Of a DNA stretch of 64,000 nt, positions 55,314-64,000 are shown in pieces; position 1 is the first letter of the stretch, and every line of letters begins with the position of its first letter. A program made the position numbers and the translations under genes. Under the pieces are notes generated by a model that saw only the letters and a program-made list of their open reading frames with translations, was not told the origin of the DNA and searched no databases. The DNA lies in NCBI GenBank assembly GCA_024509875.1, contig JAMPIV010016225.1, positions 277,665 through 341,664 on the forward strand, read 5' to 3'. The DNA is from Oreohelix idahoensis (lineage: Eukaryota; Mollusca; Gastropoda; Stylommatophora; Oreohelicidae).

Positions 55314-57688
55314 TGTAGTGGATTTTGATGGTATTTGTATGGTTGTGTTATCACCTAGTGTGATGCGTGAGGTCAGCTGTGAAGGCTCCTGAAATAAGTG
55401 TAGCTGTGAATGTACAGAAGACCCTTCTTGCTACCACTACGACCTCACACATTTCTTTTTTTCTAATGAATGTGGCTACGTTAAAATCTAGGGTACTGAA
55501 TGTAATGTGTTGTATTTACATATACAAACACACACACAGATATTAAATAATATAATATTATCAATAAAATTTAGAACACAATGAACTAAATTCAGCTGGT
55601 GAAATTTTAGAAAGTAAATCTTTTTTAAATTTATTTGTTCTGAACCAAGGTTTTATTTTGGCCAGAACATATGAAAGATTTTGAAAATTTATGAGTGAAT
55701 GGCATGAATAAATGGCATGATAAATAAAAGGTGTGTACGTATACAATTTTCACGATTAGTTAATATTTCTACAGTTCATAATTTTATTTTCCCTGGGAGA
55801 ACGATGAATAGATGTGCTGTTGGGGTGGCTTCATCCCTCCCTGTCTATGCCTACTAAACATTGTCCATTAATGATGGAAGGAAATGGGATGTTTTAGTAG
55901 TAATTCACTTTGGGTGCTATGTCTATGAAGTTGGTGTAAATCCAGCAGACCAGCCTGCTTACGTAACTTTGAAAGAGTAGTTCTGGTGCTGGAATCTGGT
56001 GGCCCCACCTCTCCGTGCTTGGGGCAATATATCGGGTGGCCCCACCTCTCCGTGCTTGGGGGCAATACAAGGCTGTTCTGCCGAGATGCGACACTGCACG
56101 GGTCCTCACTGTCAATTATTTACCCAGCATTTGACACCACCTTTTGGTGTCAACATAAAAAACTCACAGCTCTGAAATAAAGTATTGGTTTAGGTTCAGA
56201 ACCTTACCTAAGGAGCCACTTCTACACGTAACAATTTACAATAACACCACTTAGACAGGGTCAGATCTCTCTGACCATACAACACATCTTACCAAGTTGG
56301 TTTCACATAGGATAAGTTCTCCCAGACTACATATTCCGAAATATGTTTATTAGCTTCCTGCCATAGAATAGGATAGGTGATATGTTCCACTGATCTCAAC
56401 ACTTGATCTGTCCTTCCTAATCCTTGCTGGAGTTTATGTATTTTGTTTGTCTCTAGACCCTGAACTAGGGCGGGGGGTCTAGAGCAAATCCTTACTTGTT
56501 GTAAGGCTAGATTTCGATATGGCAGTATCAAATCACTCGAAACATTAAACAATATTTAAAATATACAAAGAAATAATTTCAATCTTACCAGATTATGAAT
56601 AAAGAACACAGAAATGCTAGCAAAACTCAGCTGAGCTGCTGGCTATAGTATGGCGTCCCTGAACTTATTTCAATTTACTTCATTGGAAATCACCACACTT
56701 AAAATTTACTGTGTCTATCACTGGACAACTATTGAGAAATGGCAAAAAAGCGCGTCTGAGCGCTGATAATATGATTGTCTGTGGCCAATCAATGCCTTGT
56801 GTTTTTTCAAATTCAAATTTCCTACACTAAAGTCATTTCAGTCATGCTTCAGTCAAGTATGGATTTTTATCTGTTAGTCCGTCCGTCTCTACTTGCGTTT
56901 TCACAAAAAACGTACTTGGTTTTTGAACCAACCTATCCGTCCCCTCTACAAATTTTGTCTTTAAAGTTATTTTTAGCCACAGCTCCCACCAATGTCCCTC
57001 TCTTTCATTCTAACTAGATTTGGGCACTTGAGTCTCAAGGTCGCGGTTTTTGTGCAAATTAGTAACATGTTTGATTCAATGCAGTCTTTCGCTGATGTGA
57101 ACAACACAGTCTTTTGTCAATGTCTTCATTATTATCTATCCGTCTGTATAAATAAAAGCATATTATTTCACTGCTCAAAATGGGCCATCCGGCCAGCTAA
57201 TTTTTATATTCCTAACATTAGTATTAAGAAAAAGTTACTTTTCAAGGTTAGTTGTTTTTTTTCGAAATTATTTTCTAGAATCTTCTGTGAAACGTTTGCC
57301 GCTGCATTCAAATAAAGGACAAAATATCGCAAAAACGTCCAAAAAATGACTGTTGCGTATAATAACTATGGTCCCTTTTGTCGATTTCGTTACCTTGTGT
57401 CAACTTGGGGACGTGACTTTTCCTCCGCCCCCCCGTTCCCCCCCCCCCCCCAATTGCATCTTCTAAGCCTTGCTAGTCTCACGCAATTTTTCAGTCATAT
57501 TTTTTTCCTTTTGATCCGCCGTTCTCATCCCGTTCAAATGGTAACCGTTTCAGCAATTTAATTTCCATGGCGGGTGATGACCCGCGGCGTGGGCGATCAT
57601 GCCTTCTAGTAACTTACGCATTCTTTTTATCCCTACATTTTATCCTTTGGAGATATTTTTACGTTGTATCACTGTTAATTTTATGACA
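55314..57688 (-). repeat. 5' LTR of element 3
   Basis: 2,375 bp, almost identical to 48,199-50,565. The largest difference is a C-run of different length near 57,428-57,452. Confidence 0.93.
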
Positions 57689-57693
57689 CAGTC

Positions 57694-58463
57694 CATTTCT
57701 CCAAATAGGTCTCTAGTCTGGCAGAGAATTGGTGGTAAGTCTCCCCAGAAAGTAGCTTAGCAGTTCTAAATTTCTTCCTATAAAATTCACCATTCTTCTC
57801 GTATCTAATTAATAGAGCTTGTTTTAGAATATCACAATCTTCTTGGTCCTCTCTACTTAATTTTGCAAAGACTTCATAAGATGTTCCCCTAAGCCCTTGG
57901 GATAATTTTAAACTCCATTTCTCCTTCTCTAACCCATAATTAGTAGCTAATCTCTCATATCTACTGAGATAAGACTCGATCTCATCGTCTTTCTCTACAA
58001 AAGGATCTAAATGAAAATTCATGGCTGAATTTGAGGCCCCCTGACTGGCACTGGTGTCAGAGGTAGATGGGCTGCCTCCATTTTCTGGAATATGTCCTTG
58101 AAGTTCCAGTTCTTTCAGTCTCAACTCATGCTCTCTTTGAAATCTCTTTTCCTCCTTTTCAGCCTCCAGTTGCAATCTCTTTTCCTCAGCCTCCCTTTGC
58201 AATCTCTGTTCCTCCCTTTGCAATCTCTTTTCTTCTTTTTCGGCCTCCATCTACAATCTTCTTGCCTCCTTGTCAGCCTCTAATTTCCTAGCCTCCTTAT
58301 CAGCTTCTAATTGTAATCTTTTCTCTTCAGCTAATCTCCTATCCTCCCTATCTATAAATTTATCGCATTCAGTAGTTACATACTGAATCAGAATATCCCC
58401 ACTCATGCCCAAGTCCTTTGCAGTCTGCACTGCTGCAGATCTAAATTTAGCCAGGTCTGCCAT
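57694..58463 (-). pseudogene. Gag N-terminal half of element 4
   Basis: Starts MADLAKFRSAAVQTAKDLGM at 58,463 and is collinear with gag of element 3. A coiled coil of EEKRLQLEADKEARKL-type repeats is interrupted by an in-frame TAG at 58,251-58,253. The same frame then continues through more coiled coil and the first half of the capsid (YLSRYERLATNYGLEKEKW) to the element 3 insertion at 57,693. The one stop plus the insertion make it non-functional. The capsid's second half is at 47,916-48,193. Confidence 0.88.
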
Positions 58464-58636
58464 TCTCTCACTCTCGTATCCAAATTATTAATCTTATATA
58501 TATATATAAATGGCAAATATTAACTAGCTTAATTAACTACAGGCAATGATAGATCATCCAATTTCCACAAATTTAACTATTGTATTTTATTTTTATTATT
58601 TATAAAATCAGAGCCCCAGGGTATGGTGGTAAATTA

Positions 58637-58654
58637 ATCCCGGACAGGACACCA
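58637..58654 (-). promoter_or_regulatory. Primer-binding site of element 4
   Basis: Minus strand: tggtgtcctgtccgggat, three bases inside the 5' LTR. Its last nine bases equal those of the proline-tRNA type site, and the first half differs. Confidence 0.65.
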
Positions 58655-58657
58655 ATA

Positions 58658-60800
58658 TGTGACGAGAGGTTTAGATGTTACAAAAGATAGGCTATCCTGG
58701 ACAAACAGATGTATCAGATGATACCAGGATAGTGCCAGATAAGAGACTGGTCTTATAAGCAATACCCCCTTCTCTGAAAAGAGCAAGGGTGTATAGACAA
58801 TCCAGGTGAGGTCAGACTATGTAAGTTCCCAGAGTAAAGAATGCTGCTGATGATGTTCTCTGGGTCCCTATCTGTCACCTCTCCAGATCTCCCCTGGACT
58901 AAAGAATATGTGTAAGGTTCGTATGGTAAGGTGTCTAGGGTAATGTATTTAATGTTTTTAATTTCAAAACAGAACTTTAACGCAATGAAAATTAAGTGAA
59001 TAAGACTGTTTGAAAAGTTTAGATATATATAATGAATGATATATACAATTTTATTTTTCCTGTACCTCAAACTTTTGGGGTCAGGAATTATCAAATCAAG
59101 AAATTTTTATTTACAGAATAGAAATAAATAAGTTGGACCCTTTGTCCATGTCTTGTCAATAAAAGAAGGTCACTGAAAAAAGTCTATCCCAGTTCTTGTG
59201 TCAATGCTTGAGAATACCACTATTCTGTAATTGGAAGGTCTGTTGTTTTCATCCTCCAAGGTAAGATTATTATTATGTGGAAGGTTAGTTGGATGAACTT
59301 TCATGTGCCTATATGAAGGACTTATCTTGTTTTATAATTGATACAGTTGGCTCATATGTAGTCAGGTTCACAAGATGTTGTGCTTCCTGGACAAAGTTGA
59401 GGAGTGTAGCTTCAGGATATATTATGAGCATTCACTTCCTCTAGTTCACCTCCCCAGGTTTCAGCAACAACTCGCACTTGGTAAATAAAACCTCAAGTAA
59501 AGAATCTTCTCACACACAAGCAACAGTCAGTACTGGCTCTAGCTCAATGCACACACTTGCAGACGGCAAAGGCTTGCCCCTTTTGTTTTCACAAACAGGT
59601 CAGCTTGGCGTGGAAGCTTTAAAATTATGGCGGACTATCTAAGAAGTTGTTAATTTTTATCACCCTACACTCAACCAATCAAAAGACGAGTCAAAAAAAG
59701 TTAACTATCTTCCGAAAACATAAACTTGAGCGATTTTAAGCCTAAGTGTCGAATTAGACCAACTTTTATTATTTAATATTATCGTTAATTGGAGACCGAT
59801 TTTAAATATCAAAAGTGATAATTAAACGGCTAATTTACCTCTATCGTTCTATATAATTTTCCTTTTGTTATTCCTTAGCATTTTCATCTGGGTAATTTTT
59901 AAGTAATTAAATGTGCCTTTACCCTGATATGAAAATATCACTAAAATAAGTTTTTCTAAGTCAAAATAATTTTTATATGAGGGAATCTTTATGTTAATAT
60001 ATTAATCAATATCAGCGCTATAATTCAAGATATACCTTTCCTTTTAATTACCTTTAGTTATTGAGAAATAAATTATTAAAGTTTGGTCAAAAACACAGAA
60101 TAGGTCTTTTTCCACTATAACCAAGATTTCTTGTCTCTACCAAAAACCGAGGTAACGATTTGATTGGTTGTTAATTTTTACTACGTCCTTCGATAAAATT
60201 GGGTTGGGTGTGTAGGGGTGGTAACTTTTAACTTGTTTTTCTTAACAATATTCAAATACTTTAGTTAAATGTTGATGGTAAATTTGACTAGGCCCTCAGA
60301 CAAATTTCAAATATTGTAGTTTTTTTTTTTTTTTGTTTTTTTTTTTTTTTTTTTTTTTTTTCGTACGCCCGCTAATACTCGAGACGAAATCTCAGGTTAT
60401 TATTTATGTCTAACCTGACATTGATTTTACGTGAGTATCCCTTTATTTCTTGTACAGAGACAGGTGTCCCTCGCCATTCAGGCAAATACTCGCCGATTTC
60501 GGAGGTACCCATTGCAGCTGGGTCGGCTCAGGAGCCGCCAGTCCCTGGTCGACGACACTCCTTCAAATGTCCTCGCCAGGTCTCGAGTTAATCCAGTCCA
60601 AATCCCGGTCGACGAAAAATCCTCAAATGCCGTCGCCCGGGTTTGATCCTGTATCACCCGGTCGCCAGAGCGGTGTTGTAACCACTACGCTAGCGCGGCT
60701 CCCAAATATTGTAGTTATTTATAGATTTAAAAAAATTACGTTGTCTGGTTTTTTAAGCAGGAAGTTTGAGCGTGGGGTTACACAGATCCATCTCGCTACA
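58658..60800 (-). repeat. 5' LTR of element 4 (with SINE insertion)
   Basis: Begins tgtgacgagagg and ends catctcgctaca. Without the SINE it is about 1.75 kb. It lacks both element 2 and the 263-bp duplication seen in the 3' LTR, and so shows the original state of those sites. Confidence 0.9.
60308..60714 (-). mobile_element. Complete tRNA-derived SINE (second family) in LTR of element 4
   Basis: Body 60,320-60,702, flanked by caaatattgtag at 60,308-60,319 and 60,703-60,714. On the minus strand it starts ggagccgcgctagcgtagtg (A box) with a degenerate B box (ggatcaaaccc) about 40 bp later, and ends in an A-rich tail of about 40 bp. The body contains two related blocks with cgtcgaccggg/cgtcgaccagg and a ccagctgcaatgggtacctc stretch that resembles the body of SINE family S. 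The other LTR copy (about 44,762) lacks it. Confidence 0.9.
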
Positions 60801-62095
60801 ATATATTTGAACTTAGCTGCCAATGACGGTTCTGTCTTTTCACACTGATTACTCGTCTCTGGTCAAGGTTGTCGGGTGTAGCTCGTCTCCCAGAAACGTC
60901 AAGGAAAGTCTACACATTGTTCTTTGTCTTAAAGCGTAGGCCACTGATCCCGTCTTGTTCCAGAAATAGTACGTTCTGCTGGTACCACCAATAAGCCAAT
61001 CCTGGCTACAGACTTGTCGCACAGATGAATAAAAGAGACGAACGAATCTTCTCTTACACGGGTCTGGGATTTCTTTGAATTTTACAATAGATTGCCCCTT
61101 CTGACTCCGTGTTTTTTCAGTTTTCCTAGTTCCGTTGTTCCTTATTAAATGTAGAGATTTCCTGTGCTTTATAAGTCTTATCTGGTTCTCCAATAAAAGG
61201 TCCGGATAACAATTAGGAATTATGAATCTAGTTTTCACTCTGGCGAAGGTCTGGTGTTATATTGGCGAGCGTGCAAATCACAGAGAAATAAAACTGTGAA
61301 ATTGTCAGCCTATATTCCCTCCAGTGATGTTATGAATCTAATCAGAAAGATCCAATCATTTCAAATCATGCAGGATAGGCTGTGATATTTCAAAATATTC
61401 CCACGTGAAATAAGGTGCGTGCCTGCAAAGGTCACGTATTACCATATATGGACATCTGATGCCTTGTATACACTCTTACAAACACATTTGTAGACTCATA
61501 TTGTCTAAAATGTAATAAATCCATGATTACTTTTTTTAAACAAGTGACCGGAAGCGATTACATCACAGTTGTCTGCCCACATGTGACACATAGACAGTAA
61601 TCTCGTTATATGTCGTATGAGTGCGCAAACTCCGGGTCTTATCAGTGAATTAAGCCGATAGCGCAGACCGATGTAAGTTTTAGTCGGCCGCGCCTATAAC
61701 CACAAATCCGGGTAGCACTCCTTGCAAATGTGACATTTATTACCTACAGGGCGATTTGATAAAATCACATATCTGCTACTTAGCAGACAAATAAAGAAAG
61801 AAAAACTGAAAAGTGCGATAAATGACAGCACCTAATAAAAATCAGTACCACAAATGTACCGACACTGCCGGAGAGAACCAAAGATCGATAGAGGTCGCCC
61901 CGTTTTGTCACAGTCTACGAAAGCCACGTACCGTATATTCATTTATTCACACACATACCATACTTATACACAAAACTCCACATGTGCGTAATTTTATGCC
62001 ATATCACTAATTAAAAAAACTGTAGTCGAAGTCGCACTTATAAAATTTCCGGAGTCAGAGAATTGTTTGGTCCACTCCACAACCCTACTTTCAAC

Positions 62096-62439
62096 TAATT
62101 CTACAAAAGCCTGTCCTGTGTCTTGGGCATCCGAATACTCATATGTTCGTCACAACCACTAATAACTTGTTTCTTTGGTTGAACTCTTTCCGTGTTATGA
62201 CATTCTGGTTTTGCTAAAATAGCATTGGGGGAAAAAAAATCAGCTACGAAATCCTGAATTAGTGAAATGGGCACAGACACAGAATAAGGAGTAATTTTAG
62301 TAGTGGTGGCCATTGCTGTACTAACTGCTACAGATGGTAGAATGTTACTTGTATAGGTTTACTTATCTAGGGAATAGTGGGATAGTTGTTAAGTGAAATT
62401 AATGTTTTTACATTTGTTACAAAACTTGGTAAGATTCTT
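62096..62439. other. No gene seen
   Basis: Short frames only. Follows the right end of the outer MITE. Confidence 0.45.
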
Positions 62440-62775
62440 GTCATGTGTTACAATTGGTGCTGGTCTTCTTCTCAACAGCTACTATAGCTGATGGATTTCT
62501 TCAGAACCCACTAGAGTTGGTGGATTTCTTCAGAATGTCCACAATATTTGGTGCTTTTCTTCGTAACTGCCACTTCAATTGGTGGATTTCTTCTTAAATG
62601 CCGGTACATTTGGTTGTCTTCTCAAAGTCTACTCAACTATGGTCTTCTTCAGAACTAACAGAACAGTTGGTGGTTTTCTTCAAAACTTCCACAATATTTG
62701 GTGGTTTTCTTTTCTTAACTGCCACTATAGTTAGTGGATTTCAGCTTAAATGCCACTACAGCTGGTGAGCTTGCC
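62440..62775 (+). repeat. Degenerate tandem repeat, ~37-60 bp units
   Basis: Repeated variants of gttggtggatttcttcagaa and ccacaatatttggtg occur about eight times, with alternating cttcttcagaac and cttcttaaatgcc endings. Strongly diverged, hence old. Confidence 0.7.
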
Positions 62776-63394
62776 CTGAGCTATTCAGAATGTGAGATTT
62801 TTATATATAATACCCTTCGAGGTACAGAACTCAAAAGCTATGACCCCTACCCAAAGTAACCTATTTGCATATGAAGTAAGTGAAAACAGAGCCAATAGGG
62901 AATGGTGTTTGTGTGTGAGTGTCAAGTCCAAAGAAAGTGGGAGTCGAGGTAATGTGGTGTGGAGGGGGCCGCCATTCCTCACCTGCAAATCTGTGTTTGA
63001 GAGTGTGCGCACACGATTTTTGAACGAATGAACGGAAATCATTGTTTAGTCAGTGTGAAGAACATGAAACTCCCCCCCCCCCCCCCCCCCATCCCGTTTG
63101 GAAGCACAAATAGATTTCTCACGTGCAAGGAATGGGAACAAGTTTAGGGCACCAGGTAACAATACAGGGAGTGTCTAGCGTCTAGCAGTTGAGAGGTCAC
63201 AAATCTTCACATTCCACACCGCAACGCACTACCTCACCGACTAGTAAAGCTCAACTTTTCCAGTCTGCCAGCGTGAGGGCGAGCTACAGCTACCCCTGTT
63301 GTCATGTCTCAGTTCAAAGGAAAACAGATTTAGCCACTGACCTGCACTCGAACTGGACACCAAATTTTTTTAAAAATATAATCATGATCTTTAT
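62776..63394. other. No gene seen; C18-type homopolymer
   Basis: A run of about 18 C at 63,073-63,090. The remaining sequence gives no recognisable protein. Confidence 0.5.
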
Positions 63395-63560
63395 CTTTCG
63401 TGTTCCCTACGGAGCATAAAGCCACCACTGCGGCTGAACCCCTTTGCAGGATGGCTGCACCAAACATTCACATACTCTTGTAGTAGTGGTTTATGTGGTA
63501 ATTTGGTTCACAAGATGATGTTGCCAGCCTCGTGCTCAACCTCATATTAGTTGCCACCTC
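63395..63560 (+). repeat. Dispersed repeat family R copy
   Basis: Contains ggagcataaagccaccactg and aacattcacatactcttgta, collinear with the copies at 19,273 and 30,918. Confidence 0.65.
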
Positions 63561-63570
63561 CGACTTGCAT

Positions 63571-63605
63571 GAGGGAACGAACGAACTTTATTTTCAAAGG
63601 GTTGA
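63571..63605 (-). mobile_element. LINE 3' tail scrap
   Basis: Reverse of an ...aaaataaagttcgttcgttc end. A similar stretch at about 4,540-4,572 lies within the LINE fragment there. Confidence 0.3.
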
Positions 63606-63767
63606 GAATTGGGCACGTAGGCCCGTCTGACATTCTGCCCTTCCTTTCTCTCGTCTTTTATACTGAATTCATTTATTCTCACATGCATTTTACCCATCAA
63701 TGTACAGGAATTCAACGTTGTAAAGGTAAAATAATAGCATACTCACATTCACAGTATCTAATTATAA

Positions 63768-64000
63768 ACATGAAATAAAATATGTTGAAAAGTACAAATT
63801 AAGTATTACCATGAAATAAAATATGTTGAAAAAGTGCAAACTAAGTATTACCATGAAATAAAATATGTTGAAAAAGTGCAAACTAAGTATTACTATGTAA
63901 TAAAATATGTTGAAAAGTGCAAACTAAGTATCACCATGAAATAAAATATGTCGAAAATTGCAAACTAAGTATTACCATGAAATAAAATACGTCGAAAAGT
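63768..64000 (+). repeat. Tandem repeat, 42-43 bp unit, running off the window
   Basis: More than five units of ccatgaaataaaatatgttg followed by aaaaagtgcaaactaagtatta. Each unit carries an AATAAA hexamer. The array continues past the window's end. Confidence 0.9.

Larger units (their letters stand above)
48194..57693 (-). mobile_element. Element 3: complete Gmr1-like Gypsy retrotransposon (INT upstream of RT)
   Basis: LTRs 48,199-50,565 (3') and 55,314-57,688 (5') bracket an internal region of about 4.75 kb. Target duplication cagtc lies at 48,194-48,198 and 57,689-57,693. The insertion splits the gag of element 4 at the codon stretch that is continuous in element 3's own gag (54,253-54,285). 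Order on the minus strand: PBS, gag, CCHC knuckle, protease, integrase, RT, RNase H, polypurine tract. LTRs differ by only about seven small changes (about 0.4% by eye), making it the youngest LTR element here. A few frameshifts in the gag-protease region probably inactivate it. Confidence 0.95.
32608..60805 (-). mobile_element. Element 4: Gmr1-like Gypsy retrotransposon, decayed, host of further insertions
   Basis: The LTRs are 32,613-44,854 (3' LTR, heavily interrupted) and 58,658-60,800 (5' LTR). The target duplication atata lies at 32,608-32,612 and 60,801-60,805. The minus-strand internal region 58,657-44,855 contains a primer-binding site, gag (split), CCHC knuckle plus protease plus integrase zinc finger, and RT scraps. 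The integrase core is not recognisable. Insertions inside it are element 2 (in the 3' LTR), element 3 and a LINE (in gag), a SINE (in the 5' LTR) and an unexplained 1.3-kb duplication. LTR copies compared over 43,524-44,745 and 59,080-60,300 differ at about 1.6% by eye. Confidence 0.85.
32074..61917. mobile_element. Family A LTR (copy 2), split by nested insertions
   Basis: Starts at 32,079 (tgtgacggtattgcctcccc) and ends at 61,912 (ccgttttgtcaca), flanked by gtcta at 32,074-32,078 and 61,913-61,917. Own sequence is 32,079-32,612 plus 60,801-61,912, about 1.64 kb, collinear with the solo LTR at 11,461-14,030. It too has no internal region. The junction at cagcatata/atatatttgaactt is continuous in copy 1 (about 12,003-12,020), giving the unoccupied target of element 4. 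Confidence 0.8.
31460..62095. mobile_element. hAT-like MITE forming the outer layer of the nest
   Basis: Left end at 31,468 (cacggctgtggagtctgagt) and right end at 62,087 (reverse: tagggttgtggagtgg) are flanked by the same 8-bp sequence ctttcaac at 31,460-31,467 and 62,088-62,095. Eight bases is the hAT target-duplication length. The subterminal regions (31,490-31,565 and the reverse of 62,025-62,080) are inverted copies of each other, with gactcc-rich sequence and attttataag. Own sequence is 31,468-32,073 plus 61,918-62,087. Everything between arrived later. Confidence 0.7.

Noticed and set aside
60450..60848. 132-codon frame near the SINE
   Set aside because: It is read through the SINE body in antisense and on into the LTR.

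Overview
This looks like a gene-poor, repeat-dense stretch of a metazoan nuclear genome. I found no host protein-coding gene and no bacterial-type organisation. Essentially every long reading frame belongs to a retrotransposon, and the rest is SINEs, MITEs, solo LTRs and minisatellites. The mix (tRNA-headed SINEs, APE-type LINEs with short tandem-repeat tails, hAT-like MITEs, Ty3/Gypsy elements with a Gmr1-type pol order) suggests a marine invertebrate. A mollusc is my best guess, but the sequence does not prove it.

Left part (1-31.4 kb): a 37-40 bp minisatellite with a CACGTG core (about 60-2,375) is interrupted by a MITE and a LINE fragment. Then come truncated LINEs (4.3-5.4 kb; 5.7-6.4 kb), SINE fragments, a long poly-C tract (8.9 kb), two complete solo LTRs of one family (11.46-14.03 kb and 15.1-17.0 kb), a complete SINE (14.3 kb), an LTR-like block (17.1-18.3 kb) and a full-length LINE (19.7-22.85 kb, 14-bp target duplication, one frameshift). 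After these lie a (TA)n tract, a tandem set of histone-type stem-loops (29.25-29.5 kb), two more SINEs and a 31-bp minisatellite.

Right part (31.46-62.1 kb): a nested stack that can be unpacked layer by layer from target-site duplications. A hAT-like MITE (8-bp TSD) was hit by a family-A LTR (TSD gtcta). That was hit by a Gmr1-like Gypsy element on the minus strand ('element 4', TSD atata). Element 4 was then hit in one LTR by a plus-strand Gypsy element with Gag-PR-INT but no RT ('element 2', TSD gtcag), and in its other LTR by a SINE. Its gag was hit by a complete minus-strand element ('element 3', TSD cagtc) and by a truncated RNase H-bearing LINE (10-bp TSD). LTR divergence estimated by eye (about 1.6%, 1% and 0.4% for elements 4, 2 and 3) agrees with the nesting order.

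The notable biology is in elements 2-4. Element 3 carries integrase upstream of reverse transcriptase and RNase H in one frame, the Ty1/copia-like order of Gmr1-type Gypsy elements, and a capsid segment resembling the SCAN domain. Element 2 has an intact catalytic integrase but ends 127 bp before its 3' LTR with no RT, and its primer-binding site is tandemly repeated. It must have been copied with RT supplied in trans, plausibly by a relative of element 3.
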